In this document: piece by piece, positions 30,642 to 40,321 of the stretch
How positions within the stretch are numbered: position 1 is the first letter of the stretch
How the letters are laid out: each line of letters begins with the position of its first letter
Assembly: GCF_000784835.1 (NCBI RefSeq)
Contig: NZ_JSFH01000002.1
Location: 83,963 to 147,962 of the forward strand
Length of the DNA: 64,000 nt
Direction of reading: 5' to 3'
Source: Thermotoga sp. Mc24
GTDB taxonomy: Bacteria > Thermotogota > Thermotogae > Thermotogales > Thermotogaceae
Made by a program: the position numbers and the translations under genes
The notes under the pieces: model-generated
Database searches by the model: none
Seen by the model: only the letters and a program-made list of their open reading frames with translations
Told to the model about the DNA's origin: nothing

Positions 30642-32624
30642 TCATTTCTGTTCTATGTAGAATTGTATCGGCATGGCGTTCCATGGACTGAAGAACGGCG
30701 TTGCCGTCACCAGTTCCTCCGGTACGTTCTTGAAGTTGTTCTTAACGATGGCAGGAGATATATCTTCGCCCACTGTTCCTATCATCCAGAGATTTTCCCT
30801 GTGGATCTTCGTTACTTCTTTCATGAGTTCCTTGATCTTTTCAGGATCGGAAGTGTTTTGAATCTCCTTCCATACGTCGAGTAGCTTTTCGAGAGTCTCC
30901 TTTATACCCTCGGGTGGAACGATCGCATCTTCCTGCTGTAGATATTCCTTCAGAGATTCTTCTCCTTCAAGGTAAGAACCAGCCCAATCAGCCCAGCCAA
31001 TGTACCACGCGGAAGCGTACTCCGTGCTTCCAGGAATGATCCACAGGGGATCCACAAGGGGCTGACTTGCCCTGTCCATCACCCAAGCCTGTGCATCGAA
31101 ATCGTGTGCACTGAGCCTCGAATCATAGAGTGACCTTTCGAGGTTTTCGATTTCGACCCACACACCTATCTGTTTCCAGTATTCTTTCACCATCGTCCAG
31201 ACATCAACGTGGGTCTGACCAGTGACCTGTACGGTGAATCTCAGAGGTTTTCCATTGGGAAGAAGTCTGTACTCGCGTTTGCTGTCCCACTTCAGTCCCA
31301 TTTCGTCGAGGAGTTTGTTTGCTCTGTCTGGATCATACTCCACATACGCCTTCTCCCATTCGGGATCGTAGTACGGAGATCCACTCACGAACGAGGCTTG
31401 CCTTGGTTCTGCGAGTCCGTTGAAGAGAATCTCGTTGATCTCCTCTCTGTTGATAGCAAGTGAAAGCGCCTGTCTGAATCTCACATCCCTGAAAACTTCT
31501 CCGAGTACAGGATCTGGTGGATCGGAGATGTTCAGCATCACCATGCTCACGGATCCATTGTCGGTTTTCCATCTCAAAACCTTGTAACCACCGCTCTTGG
31601 CGTTTTCGAGAAGAAGCGGCAAAACACCCGGGCCGGGTCCCAGAAGACCAATGTGCCTCCACTGCATATCGATTTCTCCGGAGATTGCTTTCAACATGAT
31701 AACCTCACTACTTTGAACGTATTCGTGTCTGATCCTGTCAATGTAAGGCAGTTGATTCCCTTCGATGTCAACTGCCCAGAAGTATGGGTTCCTCTCGAGA
31801 ATGTAGAACTGTTCTGTTGGATCTGTGACGGGTTTCCAGGGTGTTAAAACGGGCAGATCAAGACTTTCGAGAAAATCACTTTTGTCATTGAAGAGATCTA
31901 CCCATGTGTTGTGAACACCCTCAACCATTTTCTTTTCGATCTCTTCCATAGGAGTGTAATTTGGGTGGAATTGCTTCAAGAAATGTTTCGGAGAGCCTGT
32001 GAATCCTCTGTTCGCCACCTGAAGTAGAAACAGAGCGTACGGTTGTTTGAACACGAATTTCACCGTGTAGGGATCTGGAGCTTCTACCCTGTCGAGAAGT
32101 CTGTACCACGCGGGTTTCGCAGGGGTGAGTTCATCGTTCCCCAGTATATCGTCGACCCAGAAAAGGATATCTTCGGAAGTGTAGGGATGACCATCGGACC
32201 ACTTCATGCCTTCTCTGAGATGAAAGACATATACTTTTCCATTTTCAAGTATGTCCCAGCTTTTCGCTACTCCCGGTACAAACTTCTCTCCGTTCTTGTC
32301 CCAGAACACAAGACTCGCTTGGTTGATCCTGGGAATACCCCACCTGTCAGAAGGCCCTTTCCAGACTCTCCTCCAGGTGCCACCGTACTGTCCTACACTT
32401 TCCTCAGGAACTACAACAAGAGGTTCCTTTGGAAGCCTCTGCTCGACCGGTGGGAGCTTTCCTTGTTTCACAAGTTCGGCAAGCATGGGTGCCTCGTTGA
32501 ACTTTTCAATCTTTTTACCCGTGGCTTTGTAGTAGTCTTCAGGTGTTGCGTAGACACTCCAGGAAAGACCAATCACAATGAACAATGAGACCAGCAGAAA
32601 AACAAAGACTTTCCTTATGAACAC
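30642..32624 (-). CDS. Family-5 (oligopeptide/oligosaccharide) ABC substrate-binding protein
   Basis: 660 aa with a signal peptide (hydrophobic 4-24, ending SWSVYA). SBP_bac_5 features: FHLREGMKWSDGHPYTSEDI, the long central domain and VNKEEI-like LSLAINREEINE. In Thermotoga many such proteins bind oligosaccharides and not peptides, and the flanking GH42 and GH31 genes suggest galacto- or xylo-oligosaccharides (for example from xyloglucan). No permease or ATPase genes are adjacent, so it must use a transporter encoded elsewhere or has lost it. The GTG start is provisional because the GGGGG ribosome site is very close. Confidence 0.85.
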   Translation of the reverse strand: MFIRKVFVFLLVSLFIVIGLSWSVYATPEDYYKATGKKIEKFNEAPMLAELVKQGKLPPVEQRLPKEPLVVVPEESVGQYGGTWRRVWKGPSDRWGIPRINQASLVFWDKNGEKFVPGVAKSWDILENGKVYVFHLREGMKWSDGHPYTSEDILFWVDDILGNDELTPAKPAWYRLLDRVEAPDPYTVKFVFKQPYALFLLQVANRGFTGSPKHFLKQFHPNYTPMEEIEKKMVEGVHNTWVDLFNDKSDFLESLDLPVLTPWKPVTDPTEQFYILERNPYFWAVDIEGNQLPYIDRIRHEYVQSSEVIMLKAISGEIDMQWRHIGLLGPGPGVLPLLLENAKSGGYKVLRWKTDNGSVSMVMLNISDPPDPVLGEVFRDVRFRQALSLAINREEINEILFNGLAEPRQASFVSGSPYYDPEWEKAYVEYDPDRANKLLDEMGLKWDSKREYRLLPNGKPLRFTVQVTGQTHVDVWTMVKEYWKQIGVWVEIENLERSLYDSRLSAHDFDAQAWVMDRASQPLVDPLWIIPGSTEYASAWYIGWADWAGSYLEGEESLKEYLQQEDAIVPPEGIKETLEKLLDVWKEIQNTSDPEKIKELMKEVTKIHRENLWMIGTVGEDISPAIVKNNFKNVPEELVTATPFFSPWNAMPIQFYIEQK

Positions 32625-32937
32625 ACCCCCTTTGATGAATGTTTTTATTTTTTCCTCTAAAGAAATTTCTTCGTTATTATACTACCACCACTGTACAAAG
32701 AGAACCAAACACGAAAAAATCCGATTTTCTGGAATTATTCACAACTATCGATAAATATCGATTTTTACCGTCAATTTTCTCATCTGAAACTGTATTTCCT
32801 AATTTGAAAAAGCCTTCAGAAAAGATACTCGACGTTAATCTTCTATAATTCGCTGGTATCTGGTTTCAGAGGAATTATTCAAACTCTGCGTGAAAACAGT
32901 TTCATGATAATCTTAGTTCAAAAGGAGGTGGGCCAAG
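32625..32937. promoter_or_regulatory. Divergent intergenic region between binding protein and GH31 genes
   Basis: 313 bases without a gene. A -10 TATAAT for the leftward gene is at 32681-32676 and one for the rightward gene at 32844-32849, both with poor -35 boxes, which suggests activator or derepression control. Between them is the dyad ATCGATA-AA-TATCGAT (32747-32762), the best operator candidate. The GH31 ribosome site AAAAGGAGGTGG ends the region. Confidence 0.55.
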
Positions 32938-35232
32938 ATGCGTTTCACAGAAGGGCTGTGGAGATTGAGAGAAGGGGTACAGCTGTTCAAACCAGAACAG
33001 GTGTACGAATACTCCTGCGATGGAAAAAGATTGATCCTTCGATCGCCGTTTCAGAGGGTGGAGCACCGGGGACAGACGCTTCAGGGTCCGGTCTTCGAGA
33101 TCGAGATCTCCTCTCCGTTTGAAAACGTAATAAGAATTCGGTTCAGACATTTCAAGGGAGTACTCGAAAAGTCACCGTACTACGAAATCCACCAGGATGA
33201 AAGCTTCACACCGGATATCAAAGAAACAGAAGGAAGTTTTATCTTCACCTCAGGAAAGGTAAAAGCGATCATAAGGAAGAATCCTCTCAAGATGGAATTC
33301 TTCTACGAAGATCGTTTCCTCACGAAATCGGATCTGGGATACGCCGTGGCACCAGAAGGGAGGTTCTGTCTTGAAAGACTTCATCTGAGTGTGGGAGAGA
33401 TGATCTACGGTCTCGGAGAAAGATTCTCACCTTTCGTCAAAAACGGTCAGAGAGTTGTCATGTGGAACGAGGACGCCGGAACGATCTCCGATATGACCTA
33501 CAAGAACATCCCGTTCTATGTGAGCAGCAGAAAGTACGGTGTCTTCGTGAACGATCCTGGAAAGGTGGACTTCGAAATTGCAACAGAACATGTGGAAAAG
33601 GTGCAGTTCAGTGTGAAAGGAGAGACTCTGGACTATTTCATCATCGCTGGAAAAGATCTGAAAGAAGTTCTGGAACGCTACACACTTCTCACAGGACGGC
33701 CAGAACTTCCTCCTGGCTGGAGCTTTGGACTCTGGCTCACCACATCCTTCACCACACAGTACGATGAGAGAACTGTGATGGAGTTCGTGGATGGCATGAG
33801 AGAACGTGACATACCCCTTCATGTCTTTCACTTCGACTGCTTCTGGATGAAGGAGTTTCACTGGGTGGATCTTGAGTGGAACAGGGAGAACTTCCCCGAC
33901 CCTGAAGGGTTGTTGAAACGCCTCAAAGAGAAGGGACTGAAGGTGTGCGTCTGGATAAACCCCTATGTCTCTCAGTTTTCGAGTCTCTTTGACGAGGGAA
34001 AAGAAAAGGGCTATTTCCTGAAAAAACCAGACGGAGATGTCTGGCAGACGGACGACTGGCAACCAGGAATGGCGATCATCGATTTCACAAATCCAGAAGC
34101 CAGAAAGTGGTTCGCTTCAAAACTGGAAAGATTGATAGATATGGGGGTTGACTGTTTCAAGACGGACTTTGGAGAGAGAATCCCCACAGATGTGGTCTAT
34201 TACGACGGATCCGATCCTGAGAAAATGCACAACTACTACACCTATCTGTACAACAAAACCGTCTTTGAAACTCTGGAGAGAAAACTCGGAAAGAGAAACG
34301 CTGTCGTCTTCGCGCGGTCTGCAACGGCAGGGAGTCAGAAATTCCCGGTCCACTGGGGAGGAGATTGTCTGGCTTCCTATGAGTCCATGGCGGAAACCCT
34401 GAGAGGGGGTCTTTCTCTCGCACTGTGCGGTTTCGGTTTCTGGAGTCACGACATCGGAGGATTCGAGGACATCACAACACCGGATCTGTACAAGAGATGG
34501 GTGGCATTCGGTCTTCTGTCATCTCACAGCAGGCTCCACGGAAATTCGATGTACAAGGTTCCCTGGAACTTCGATGAAGAAGCGGTGGAGGTGCTCAGAT
34601 TTTTCACGAAACTGAAGTGCAAGCTCATGCCCTATATATTCGCCAGCGCAGTCGAAGTACATGAGAGGGGAATCCCTGTCACGAGACCCATGATTTTTGA
34701 GTTTCCAGACGATCCCACCTGTCTCTATCTGGACAGACAGTACATGCTGGGAGAATCACTCCTTGTCGCTCCGATCTTCAGCGAGACGGGAGAGGTAACC
34801 TACTACCTTCCAGAGGGAGTCTGGACTCACTTTCTCACCGGTGAGAGGATAGAAGGAGGAAGATGGAGAACAGAAAAATACGACTACTTCGGGCTTCCAC
34901 TCTTTGTGAGACCAAACTCCGTAATTCCAGCAGGGTCCGTCGATGACAGGCCGGATTACGATTACGCAGACGGTGTCACATTGAACGTTTTTGAAATTTC
35001 AAACAAAACAGCGCATGTTTACAACACACGGGACGAGGTGGAATTGAGTGTGAAAGTAGAGAGAAGAGAAAACGAGATACACGTTGAGGTCCTGAAGGAC
35101 TCCGGAAAACCATGGAAGCTGCTGTTCTGGAACGAAAGGCTTGAAGCTGTGGAAGGCGCTGAGACAAGAGAACTAGAAAAAGGAACAGAGGTGGTTCTCA
35201 GCTTCCAGAGAGCGATTTTAAAGACAAAATGA
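32938..35232 (+). CDS. GH31 alpha-xylosidase (YicI-like)
   Basis: 764 aa, ATG after AAAGGAGGTGG. The GH31 nucleophile is Asp410 in CFKTDFGERIPTD, and Asp476 in HWGGDCLASYESM is the acid/base; both motifs match YicI-type alpha-xylosidases closely and differ from alpha-glucosidases. No signal peptide. It would remove alpha-1,6-xylose from xyloglucan fragments in the cytoplasm, fitting the neighbouring beta-galactosidase and fucosidase, which remove the other two side-chain sugars of xyloglucan. Confidence 0.9.
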   Translation: MRFTEGLWRLREGVQLFKPEQVYEYSCDGKRLILRSPFQRVEHRGQTLQGPVFEIEISSPFENVIRIRFRHFKGVLEKSPYYEIHQDESFTPDIKETEGSFIFTSGKVKAIIRKNPLKMEFFYEDRFLTKSDLGYAVAPEGRFCLERLHLSVGEMIYGLGERFSPFVKNGQRVVMWNEDAGTISDMTYKNIPFYVSSRKYGVFVNDPGKVDFEIATEHVEKVQFSVKGETLDYFIIAGKDLKEVLERYTLLTGRPELPPGWSFGLWLTTSFTTQYDERTVMEFVDGMRERDIPLHVFHFDCFWMKEFHWVDLEWNRENFPDPEGLLKRLKEKGLKVCVWINPYVSQFSSLFDEGKEKGYFLKKPDGDVWQTDDWQPGMAIIDFTNPEARKWFASKLERLIDMGVDCFKTDFGERIPTDVVYYDGSDPEKMHNYYTYLYNKTVFETLERKLGKRNAVVFARSATAGSQKFPVHWGGDCLASYESMAETLRGGLSLALCGFGFWSHDIGGFEDITTPDLYKRWVAFGLLSSHSRLHGNSMYKVPWNFDEEAVEVLRFFTKLKCKLMPYIFASAVEVHERGIPVTRPMIFEFPDDPTCLYLDRQYMLGESLLVAPIFSETGEVTYYLPEGVWTHFLTGERIEGGRWRTEKYDYFGLPLFVRPNSVIPAGSVDDRPDYDYADGVTLNVFEISNKTAHVYNTRDEVELSVKVERRENEIHVEVLKDSGKPWKLLFWNERLEAVEGAETRELEKGTEVVLSFQRAILKTK

Positions 35233-35255
35233 GGGCGCTTCTGCGCCCTCATTTC
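35229..35255. terminator. Bidirectional terminator between GH31 and fucose isomerase
   Basis: GAGGGCGC-TTCT-GCGCCCTC with ATTT on one side and ATTTT on the other, overlapping both stop codons. Confidence 0.75.
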
Positions 35256-36670
35256 ATAAGCACAAAATCGATACCGGCTATTTCACAGAAGGTTTTGATC
35301 TCCTCCACGTAGTCTCCGTAGACGCCGTGGATGTGGTTGGAGGAATATTTGGTCAGGAATTCGTCTATAGGTGTCTCCATCTTCAAAAACGCGTGCGGCC
35401 AGTTGTTCTGTATGCTGTCTGCTATCTCGTAGTTTTTCTCCTCCCCAAAGTCCACGAACTCTCCAGGAACGACTGTGAATCTGTACCTTCCATCTTCCCT
35501 CGTGAGTCTTCCAAGTGTCACTTTTCCGGGTGCTGCTATGTGTTTTACCGCTGCACCACCTGCGGGGAAGTAGAACGTCTGTGGATAGAACTCCACTTTC
35601 TTCATGTTCTCGTCGGGATCGAACGATCTGGCTGCAAAGTACGTTGCGTGGTTTCCTGAGTTGCACAGATCCAGTACATCGTACTCCTCCACGTAGTGTC
35701 TCACGTCCGCAAAGAGCACGGGTGTTTTCGCAATCAGCTTGAAGATCTGCATCGTGAGCGCCCCATCGGAATCTGCCTCTGTTGCGCACACGATCGGTTC
35801 GTGCTCTCCTTCCCAGTCGTAGGGATCGTTCAGGAACGTCTCCGTCACATCCATCGTCACGAAGTGTTCTGTGAGTTCGAGCTGGCCTTTTATTCCCACA
35901 AAGTCTAATTCCATCTCCTCCACGATCTCCCTCACCGCATGATAGCTCTTTATCTGGAGTTCGAGCTTTTCGGGTGTGAGGTACTTCCCATCGTAGTGAA
36001 CCGCTTTTGCTTTCTCTTCGATCCAGAGCCTTCCTTTCCTTGCGCGCTCGTCCGGTATCAGCTGGCTTCTTCGAACGATCTCGAACTGGTCTATGTGCTC
36101 TACATCGACACCGAAGATCTTGTTCCACAGATCCACGTTAGGAACGGCGGTGTACATACCCATCGATCTTCCACCGAACACACCGTATCTCTGACCCCTG
36201 AGTTTTTTGTATGTGCTTCCCGCTCTGATGAATGCCATCACTTTCCTGAGAACTTTCTCGTCTTTTATGTTGCCCCACATTCTGTAGTGCTTCGTTCCGT
36301 CCTGTTCCAGCGCTCCCGCCGCAGAGAGCATCGCAACCATACCTGGATACTGCGGGTTTATGTTGGAAAAAAGTAGAAACGGACCCGGTGCGAATTTGCT
36401 CGCAAGAACTGTGAAATGAGGGAACGCCCAAACTGCGTAGTTGAAGATGGTAACTTCCGCTCCCTCTTCTGCGAGCCTTCTTGCTTCTCTCTTCGCTATT
36501 GAAGGCTTCCACACGATTTCTTTTGCTCTGATTACCTCCACTTCTCCTGTTTCTTCCAGAGTTTTTGCTATCTCATCTTCGAACTTTTTCACAATGCCTT
36601 CAAGTTCTCTGTGCACGTACTCTCTTCCATCGGAGAAGCTGATGAGTCCCACCCTGTATTTTCCCTTCAT
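35249..36670 (-). CDS. fucI: L-fucose isomerase
   Basis: 473 aa. Belongs to the L-fucose/L-arabinose isomerase superfamily; GQLELTEHFV and CATEADSDGALTMQIFK supply metal-binding Glu/Asp, and the C-terminal GKVTLGRLTREDGRYRF is typical of the family. It interconverts L-fucose and L-fuculose with Mn2+. It is shorter than the ~590-aa E. coli FucI and fits the shorter archaeal/thermophile subfamily, so related sugars (D-arabinose) are possible substrates. Overlaps the fucosidase gene by four bases; last gene of the long operon. Confidence 0.85.
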   Translation of the reverse strand: MKGKYRVGLISFSDGREYVHRELEGIVKKFEDEIAKTLEETGEVEVIRAKEIVWKPSIAKREARRLAEEGAEVTIFNYAVWAFPHFTVLASKFAPGPFLLFSNINPQYPGMVAMLSAAGALEQDGTKHYRMWGNIKDEKVLRKVMAFIRAGSTYKKLRGQRYGVFGGRSMGMYTAVPNVDLWNKIFGVDVEHIDQFEIVRRSQLIPDERARKGRLWIEEKAKAVHYDGKYLTPEKLELQIKSYHAVREIVEEMELDFVGIKGQLELTEHFVTMDVTETFLNDPYDWEGEHEPIVCATEADSDGALTMQIFKLIAKTPVLFADVRHYVEEYDVLDLCNSGNHATYFAARSFDPDENMKKVEFYPQTFYFPAGGAAVKHIAAPGKVTLGRLTREDGRYRFTVVPGEFVDFGEEKNYEIADSIQNNWPHAFLKMETPIDEFLTKYSSNHIHGVYGDYVEEIKTFCEIAGIDFVLMK

Positions 36671-38007
36671 TCTTCCACCGCCTCCAACACGAGTGTTATG
36701 CTGTCTGTTTCAAGGAGCTTTTTGGGTACTGTGATTTCCAGGTTCTTTCCCACATTTTTGAAGCTCAATCTCTCCCCCGTCAGGAAATGTCTCACTGTCC
36801 CTGCTGATAGATTGAGATCCTCAATTACAATTTTTTCTCCGGTCGGGATACCGAGAAAGATGACAAAGATTCTGTTACATTTTCTGGTGAACCTGATCTC
36901 TGTTCCATCCTCAGTCTTCGCACAGCACCTTTCCCAGACAGAAGTACCGTAGATGGCATCTCCGTACTTTCTCAGCCATTCACCAAGGCCCAGGAGTCTT
37001 TCTTTTTGCAGATCCGGAATCGTTCCGTCACCCTTTGGCCCAACGTTCAAAAGGAGATTTCCTCCCTTGCTCACAACGTCCACGAGTGTGTAGACGAGCT
37101 GTTCAACAGAGAGCATGTGTTCCGGCCCCTCGTTTCGGTTGTATCCAAAAGAGAGCCCTATTCCCCTCGTAAACTCCCATTTGTAGCCCGGCAGATCCCC
37201 CGGATAGTTCACGTGGTACTCGGCCGTTTTGAAATCCCAGTGCGGCACTCCCCACCTGTCGTTCACAGAACCTTCTGGATGTTTGTTGTAGTAGTAAGCG
37301 AAGAGATACTTCAGGTCTTCCTTTCCTTTCTCCGGCCAGCCCATGTCGTTCCAGAGAACGTCGGGAAGGTACAGATCCACAAGTTCCATGACCTGTTTGT
37401 AGGCATAATCTGCGTACTCGTAAGTGTTCGGCCTGATGTAGGAGAGATCCTCGGGGTATCTTATCGGCTCGGTCGTGAAGCGCCAGTCCAGACCTCCTGA
37501 GTAGTACACTCCAAATCTCAATCCTGCTTCTCTTACGGCTTTTGCAAGATCTCCTACGAGATCTCTCTTCGGTCCTCTCTTCACGGAGTTGAAATCTGTG
37601 TATTTCGTCCCCCACAGACAAAATCCATCGTGGTGTTTCGTTGTCGGTATCACGTACTTCGCTCCTGCTTTTTTGAAGAGATCAGCCCACTCTTGTGGAT
37701 CCCACTTCTCTGCGGTGAAAAGATCCGCAAACTTCTCGTACTCGAAATTTTCTCCGTAGGTCTTCACGTGGTATTCCCAGGTGGGACTCTCCTTGATCCT
37801 GAGGGAATTTTCGTACCACTCTGCGTACGGATTCTGGAAGAACCAGGCATCCATCGGCACTTTACCGAGTTCTCCGGTGGGCGTCGCCCATCCCGGAACA
37901 GAGTAAATCCCCCAGTGAATGAAGATCCCGAATTTCGCCTTGTCGAACCATTTCGGTACTGTGTGTTCCCTCAGAGATTCCCAGTCAGGTTTGTAGCGAT
38001 GATTCAC
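36667..38007 (-). CDS. GH29 alpha-L-fucosidase
   Basis: 446 aa from GTG 38007. Nucleophile Asp221 (LWNDMGWP) and acid/base Glu263 (FKTAEYHV) correspond to Asp224 and Glu266 of the structurally solved T. maritima enzyme, with a uniform offset of three. No signal peptide, so cytoplasmic. It frees L-fucose from imported fucosides for the isomerase encoded next. Only 14 bases separate it from the class I aldolase upstream. Confidence 0.95.
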   Translation of the reverse strand: MNHRYKPDWESLREHTVPKWFDKAKFGIFIHWGIYSVPGWATPTGELGKVPMDAWFFQNPYAEWYENSLRIKESPTWEYHVKTYGENFEYEKFADLFTAEKWDPQEWADLFKKAGAKYVIPTTKHHDGFCLWGTKYTDFNSVKRGPKRDLVGDLAKAVREAGLRFGVYYSGGLDWRFTTEPIRYPEDLSYIRPNTYEYADYAYKQVMELVDLYLPDVLWNDMGWPEKGKEDLKYLFAYYYNKHPEGSVNDRWGVPHWDFKTAEYHVNYPGDLPGYKWEFTRGIGLSFGYNRNEGPEHMLSVEQLVYTLVDVVSKGGNLLLNVGPKGDGTIPDLQKERLLGLGEWLRKYGDAIYGTSVWERCCAKTEDGTEIRFTRKCNRIFVIFLGIPTGEKIVIEDLNLSAGTVRHFLTGERLSFKNVGKNLEITVPKKLLETDSITLVLEAVEE

Positions 38008-38021
38008 TGTGCATCCCCCTC

Positions 38022-38843
38022 TTACAAATTGAACTTCTGGACAACTTCCTCATAACCCAAATCATCGTGTATGATGGATTTCAGGGCTGCCAGGACTTCT
38101 TCCATGTTTTCTCTCTGCCATACGTTTCTTCCAAACATCACTCCTTTTGCACCTGATCTCACTGATTCCTGAACTACCTTCAGGATCTGTCTTGAACTGT
38201 CTGACTTTGGTCCCCCAAGTACAAAAACGGGAATACGAAGCCTATGAATTATCCGAGAGAGTCGACTTTCCCCCAAGAATTGAATCTTCAAGATGTCCGC
38301 TCCTATCTCCACGGCTATTCTCGCAGCAGACTCTATGAGATCAAGATCGTTCCTTTCTGAAACATTCTCCCCCCACAAAACCGGTTCGACCACCAATGGC
38401 ATATCCCAGTGCTCGCATTCTTCAACAGCCTTTGATATCACTTGAACTACTTCGGCTTGTGCACTCTTTTCTAATCCCCATGGGAATAGAATCTTCACGG
38501 CATCCACAGCCATTTTCACTGCCTGTTCTACAGAGTATATCAGCTTATGGGCGAATACTTTTTCGAATCTTCCCGGAACAGTTGAACCCATTGGAAGATC
38601 TATTGTTAGAATCCGAGCAGGGGCATTTTTCCCTCTGAACAACTGCTCCGTCAATCTCGCTACACCAGGACTCAAAAGAACCCCATCCACACCACAGGAT
38701 ATCGCTTTCTCTAAAGTCTCCACAGGATCCCCCAACCCCTCTACGTTCCCAAACATCAAACCATGATCTAAAGCGATAATAAGAGACCTACCAGATTTCG
38801 GATTCAAAAGCCTTGAAAATCTCACCGCTTTCCCACCATGCAT
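38022..38843 (-). CDS. Class I (DhnA/FbaB/LsrF-type) aldolase
   Basis: 273 aa from ATG 38843 (AGGAG upstream). TIM-barrel aldolase: IIALDHGLMFG at the N-terminus, a Schiff-base Lys in ADILKIQFLG, and phosphate-binding GGPKSDS and GAKGVMFGRNVWQ at the end. Family members cleave or form C-C bonds of phosphorylated ketoses using DHAP or related donors. Between an FGGY kinase and fucosidase/FucI, it is the best candidate to split L-fuculose-1-phosphate into DHAP and L-lactaldehyde, replacing the usual class II FucA. That assignment is inference. Confidence 0.75.
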   Translation of the reverse strand: MHGGKAVRFSRLLNPKSGRSLIIALDHGLMFGNVEGLGDPVETLEKAISCGVDGVLLSPGVARLTEQLFRGKNAPARILTIDLPMGSTVPGRFEKVFAHKLIYSVEQAVKMAVDAVKILFPWGLEKSAQAEVVQVISKAVEECEHWDMPLVVEPVLWGENVSERNDLDLIESAARIAVEIGADILKIQFLGESRLSRIIHRLRIPVFVLGGPKSDSSRQILKVVQESVRSGAKGVMFGRNVWQRENMEEVLAALKSIIHDDLGYEEVVQKFNL

Positions 38844-38860
38844 CAGACTCACTCCTTATT

Positions 38861-40306
38861 TTAGAACCCATAAATTCTGTTTCTGAGTTTTAAATACTCA
38901 AGGTATTTCCTTTGAAAGTAATCGCTCTCACCTGGATAGAAATATTCATATTCAAAGTTCTGAGAAATTCTTTTGAAAAACTCTCCCCAATTCTTTTGGC
39001 CTGTTTTTGCGATTTTGGCTATCATGGCTGCACCAAGAGCGACGCTCTCGTGAACAGAGAAGACCTTCACAGCTCTGTCGAAAACACTTGCTTTTATCTT
39101 CAACCACTCTCTTAGCTGACTACCACCACCCGTTGCCACAACCTCATAGTTTTTCAATCCCAGTTTCTCGAATTCGTTAAGACAACCTCTCATTTCGAAA
39201 GCGATCGATTCAAGAACAGCAGAGATGATAACATCCCGATCATCTGTGTCTTTTAAGTTGAAGAACGCTCCTCCGATCTCTTCCCTGTCGAACTTACCAC
39301 GGAGGTAGGGGAAGAAAAAGGCTGTGTTCTTTTGGTATTTAAACATCCTGAAAACGGAGTAATCTTCCTTGAGAATTTTGTTGAGGAGCCAGTCGATACA
39401 GAATCCACCCGTGGGAAGACCTGTGAGAAGATAGTACTTACCAGGGATACAGTGGAAACCAGCTTGGAACACCTTTGGAGCCTTCTTCAGGTACCCCTCC
39501 AAAGTTTCTCTACCGACCGTCCAGAGCATAGCCTCCGTCGTGCCAGAAGAATCCATCAACTTGGTTTCATCGTGAACACTAACGGCATAGGAAGCCGTTA
39601 TATGGTCCTGACCGGCCGTTGTTACAATCACATCCTCAGGAAAACCGATTTCTTTGGAAATTTCTTCCCTTATCTTTCCTCGTGGGATCCCACTATCAGC
39701 GACCTCGGGAAGGTGTTCTTTTGGAATACCAGATGCTTCCACTAATTCATCGTCCCATTTTCCCGTGAGTATGTTCATCAACAACGTTCTTGAAGAGTGT
39801 CCTCTGTCCATCGCAACGTTTCCTGTCAACAAAAAAGCTATTAAACTTGTCACATCGAGCCATTTGTAAACTCTTTGACTCAGTTCTTCATTTCCTTTGT
39901 AGAACTTTTTCATTTTGAACACAGAGTATATCCACGAAGGCCATAACCCTGTTTTTTTGAATATCACAATCGGTGGAACTCTTTCCAGAAACTCTCTGTA
40001 TTCCCTCAGAACGCTTTTGTTGTACCACATCATTCCGTCCTGAAGTACTTCTCCATCTTTCGATATTGGAAACACCGTTTCTCCGAGTGAAGAAATTCCA
40101 ATAGCTCCTATCTTCTTTTTTATCCCCTCAGGAATTTCTTTGAGAGATCTCAATATCCCTTCAAAAAGCTTTTCTGATGACAGAAAATCGCCCTCTTTAC
40201 TGGAAATCACCGGCGTTTTGAATTTTTCCAAAAACACCACTTTGAAACTATCATTGAACACCAGAACTTTCGTGTTAGTTGTCCCCACGTCTATGCCGCA
40301 ATACAC
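38861..40306 (-). CDS. FGGY-family sugar kinase
   Basis: 481 aa. N-terminal GIDVGTTNTKVLVF and the GQDHITASYAVSV and DSSGTTEAML motifs are FGGY, as is the late VVATGGGSQLREWLKIKASVF. The family phosphorylates ketoses and polyols. Operon position before the aldolase, fucosidase and FucI points to L-fuculose as substrate. It is not obviously similar to E. coli FucK, so the identity needs enzymology. GIDVGTTN start with 15-base gap to the dehydrogenase upstream. Confidence 0.8.
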   Translation of the reverse strand: MYCGIDVGTTNTKVLVFNDSFKVVFLEKFKTPVISSKEGDFLSSEKLFEGILRSLKEIPEGIKKKIGAIGISSLGETVFPISKDGEVLQDGMMWYNKSVLREYREFLERVPPIVIFKKTGLWPSWIYSVFKMKKFYKGNEELSQRVYKWLDVTSLIAFLLTGNVAMDRGHSSRTLLMNILTGKWDDELVEASGIPKEHLPEVADSGIPRGKIREEISKEIGFPEDVIVTTAGQDHITASYAVSVHDETKLMDSSGTTEAMLWTVGRETLEGYLKKAPKVFQAGFHCIPGKYYLLTGLPTGGFCIDWLLNKILKEDYSVFRMFKYQKNTAFFFPYLRGKFDREEIGGAFFNLKDTDDRDVIISAVLESIAFEMRGCLNEFEKLGLKNYEVVATGGGSQLREWLKIKASVFDRAVKVFSVHESVALGAAMIAKIAKTGQKNWGEFFKRISQNFEYEYFYPGESDYFQRKYLEYLKLRNRIYGF

Positions 40307-40321
40307 AAATAATCCCTCACC

